NCBI GenBank assembly: GCA_026390595.1
Contig: JAPLFQ010000009.1
Span: forward strand, 1-64,000
From: Ignavibacteriales bacterium
Lineage (GTDB): Bacteria; Bacteroidota; Ignavibacteria; UBA10030
Length of the DNA stretch: 64,000 bases
Direction: 5' to 3'
Of the stretch, positions 63,390 to 64,000 are shown piece by piece (the stretch's first letter is position 1; each line of letters opens with the position of its first letter). A program made the position numbers and the translations under genes. Below the pieces are notes generated by a model. It was given only the letters and a program-made list of their open reading frames with translations, did not search any database and had not been told where the DNA came from.

Positions 63390-64000
63390 TTATCTCTCTC
63401 GCATATCGATAATGGTGTCGGGCTTCGACGTCATTGTTGATCCCTGGTCACGTTTTGGCTCGATTTTGATGGAGGCTGTCTCGGACGAGAGCATCGTCAG
63501 GAACACCATGGCAACCATGATGACGATCGATACACCAACTTCGATGACGTTCACCAGGTTCTTCATGGCATACCGGTTTTCCATCTCATAGTAATCAGCC
63601 AACTGAACAGCAGTCACTTTCACACTTCCCGTCTCTGCGGCAGTCCGAAACCGGGAAATGATCATCTCCGGAAAGAAGTTCGTCATCTCCATCGCTTTCC
63701 AGAATTCCGTCCCGTATTTGAGCATCGTGGGCACCGCGACGGTTCTCATTTGACGCTCCAAGTACCGGTTGCGGCACGCTTCGGCTGCATGCTGAATTGC
63801 ATCGATGTTTTCGCCGGACGTATAGAGGATACCCAGCACGCGACAGAACAATTCCGAACTGGTGTTCTTGAGAATTCTCCCTACGTACGGCAGCCTGATC
63901 ACCCATTTGTCAAACCACACCGCCCCGTTGGTCGTCATGATGTACGCATAGAAACTTCCGAGGGCAGCGAAAACCACTGTAATGATCAGGATAAGATTCT
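63390..64000 (-). CDS. PilC/GspF-type inner-membrane platform protein (partial)
   Basis: This frame is open to the window end, so the N-terminal part of the protein lies beyond base 64000. The visible 203 or so residues are the second T2SSF domain: the motifs WVIRLPYVGRILKNTSSELFC, LYTSGENIDAIQHAAEAC, MISRFRTAAETGSVK and a C-terminal membrane helix (VGVSIVIMVAMVFLTML). The protein forms the membrane platform on which PilB acts. About 30 residues after the last helix are hydrophilic and unusual in length. The GTG at 63977 is internal and not the start. Confidence 0.9.
   Translation of the reverse strand, partial: NLILIITVVFAALGSFYAYIMTTNGAVWFDKWVIRLPYVGRILKNTSSELFCRVLGILYTSGENIDAIQHAAEACRNRYLERQMRTVAVPTMLKYGTEFWKAMEMTNFFPEMIISRFRTAAETGSVKVTAVQLADYYEMENRYAMKNLVNVIEVGVSIVIMVAMVFLTMLSSETASIKIEPKRDQGSTMTSKPDTIIDMRER

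Overview
The window looks like the chromosome of a Gram-negative polysaccharide degrader from the Bacteroidota/Chlorobiota/Ignavibacteriota side of the tree. The main clue is a recurrent C-terminal module beginning LxQNYPNPFNPxTxIxFQL, the FlgD-like/type A sorting domain typical of type IX secretion cargo in Ignavibacteria and relatives. It occurs at the C-terminus of six proteins here and, unusually, inside a seventh. GC content looks moderate (just over 50 percent by eye). No rRNA, tRNA, CRISPR array, phage or complete insertion sequence was seen. Species cannot be named from the sequence alone.

Region A (1-43.6 kb) is a large hemicellulose locus centred on glucuronoarabinoxylan. A plus-strand run (1-13.5 kb) holds a 5'-truncated and frameshifted GH35 beta-galactosidase, a GH30 glucuronoxylanase, a CotH-type kinase protein, a GH43, a GH10 xylanase, purU and a beta-helix protein. 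A minus-strand run (25.3-13.6 kb) reads GH51, SGNH esterase, SMP-30-like propeller, GH115, GH43, sialidase-like protein and GH140-like protein. A DUF362 protein (25.9-27.8 kb) sits alone on the plus strand. A second minus-strand run (41.9-27.9 kb) reads GH8 exo-oligoxylanase, GH115, esterase, GH43, SDR dehydrogenase, URO-D-like protein, GH105, hexuronate-type MFS transporter and an SASA esterase. A LacI-family regulator (42.6-43.6 kb) is divergent from GH8, and three matching operator-like sites (sharing AACCGTTTCA) lie before lacI, before GH8 and before the GH43-MFS operon.

The enzymes suggest a division of labour. Several backbone-cutting or early-acting enzymes (GH10, one GH43, SGNH esterase) carry sorting domains and are probably exported to the surface. 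GH8, both GH115s, GH51, GH105 and the esterase have only signal peptides and probably work on oligomers in the periplasm. No SusC/SusD pair is present. Uronic acids would be imported by the MFS protein and reduced by the SDR. The URO-D-like protein in the same operon is the most intriguing part: it resembles corrinoid/zinc methyltransferases and sits beside enzymes that release 4-O-methylglucuronate.

Region B (44.0-52.3 kb) is housekeeping and signalling: a small membrane protein, a periplasmic-propeller sensor lacking a kinase domain but ending in a zinc-ribbon-like motif, an ABC-2 exporter pair, a haem-binding protein, a thioredoxin-fold protein and a cysteine-motif protein of unknown function.

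Region C (52.3-64.0 kb, all minus strand) is a phosphorelay and type IV pilus/type II secretion-like cluster: a response regulator, a REC-histidine kinase, a large hybrid kinase with two receivers, a CheY-like regulator, a 705-residue charged-helix protein ending in a degenerate receiver, a membrane-anchored pilin-like protein, another response regulator, a PilB/GspE ATPase and a PilC/GspF protein cut by the window end.
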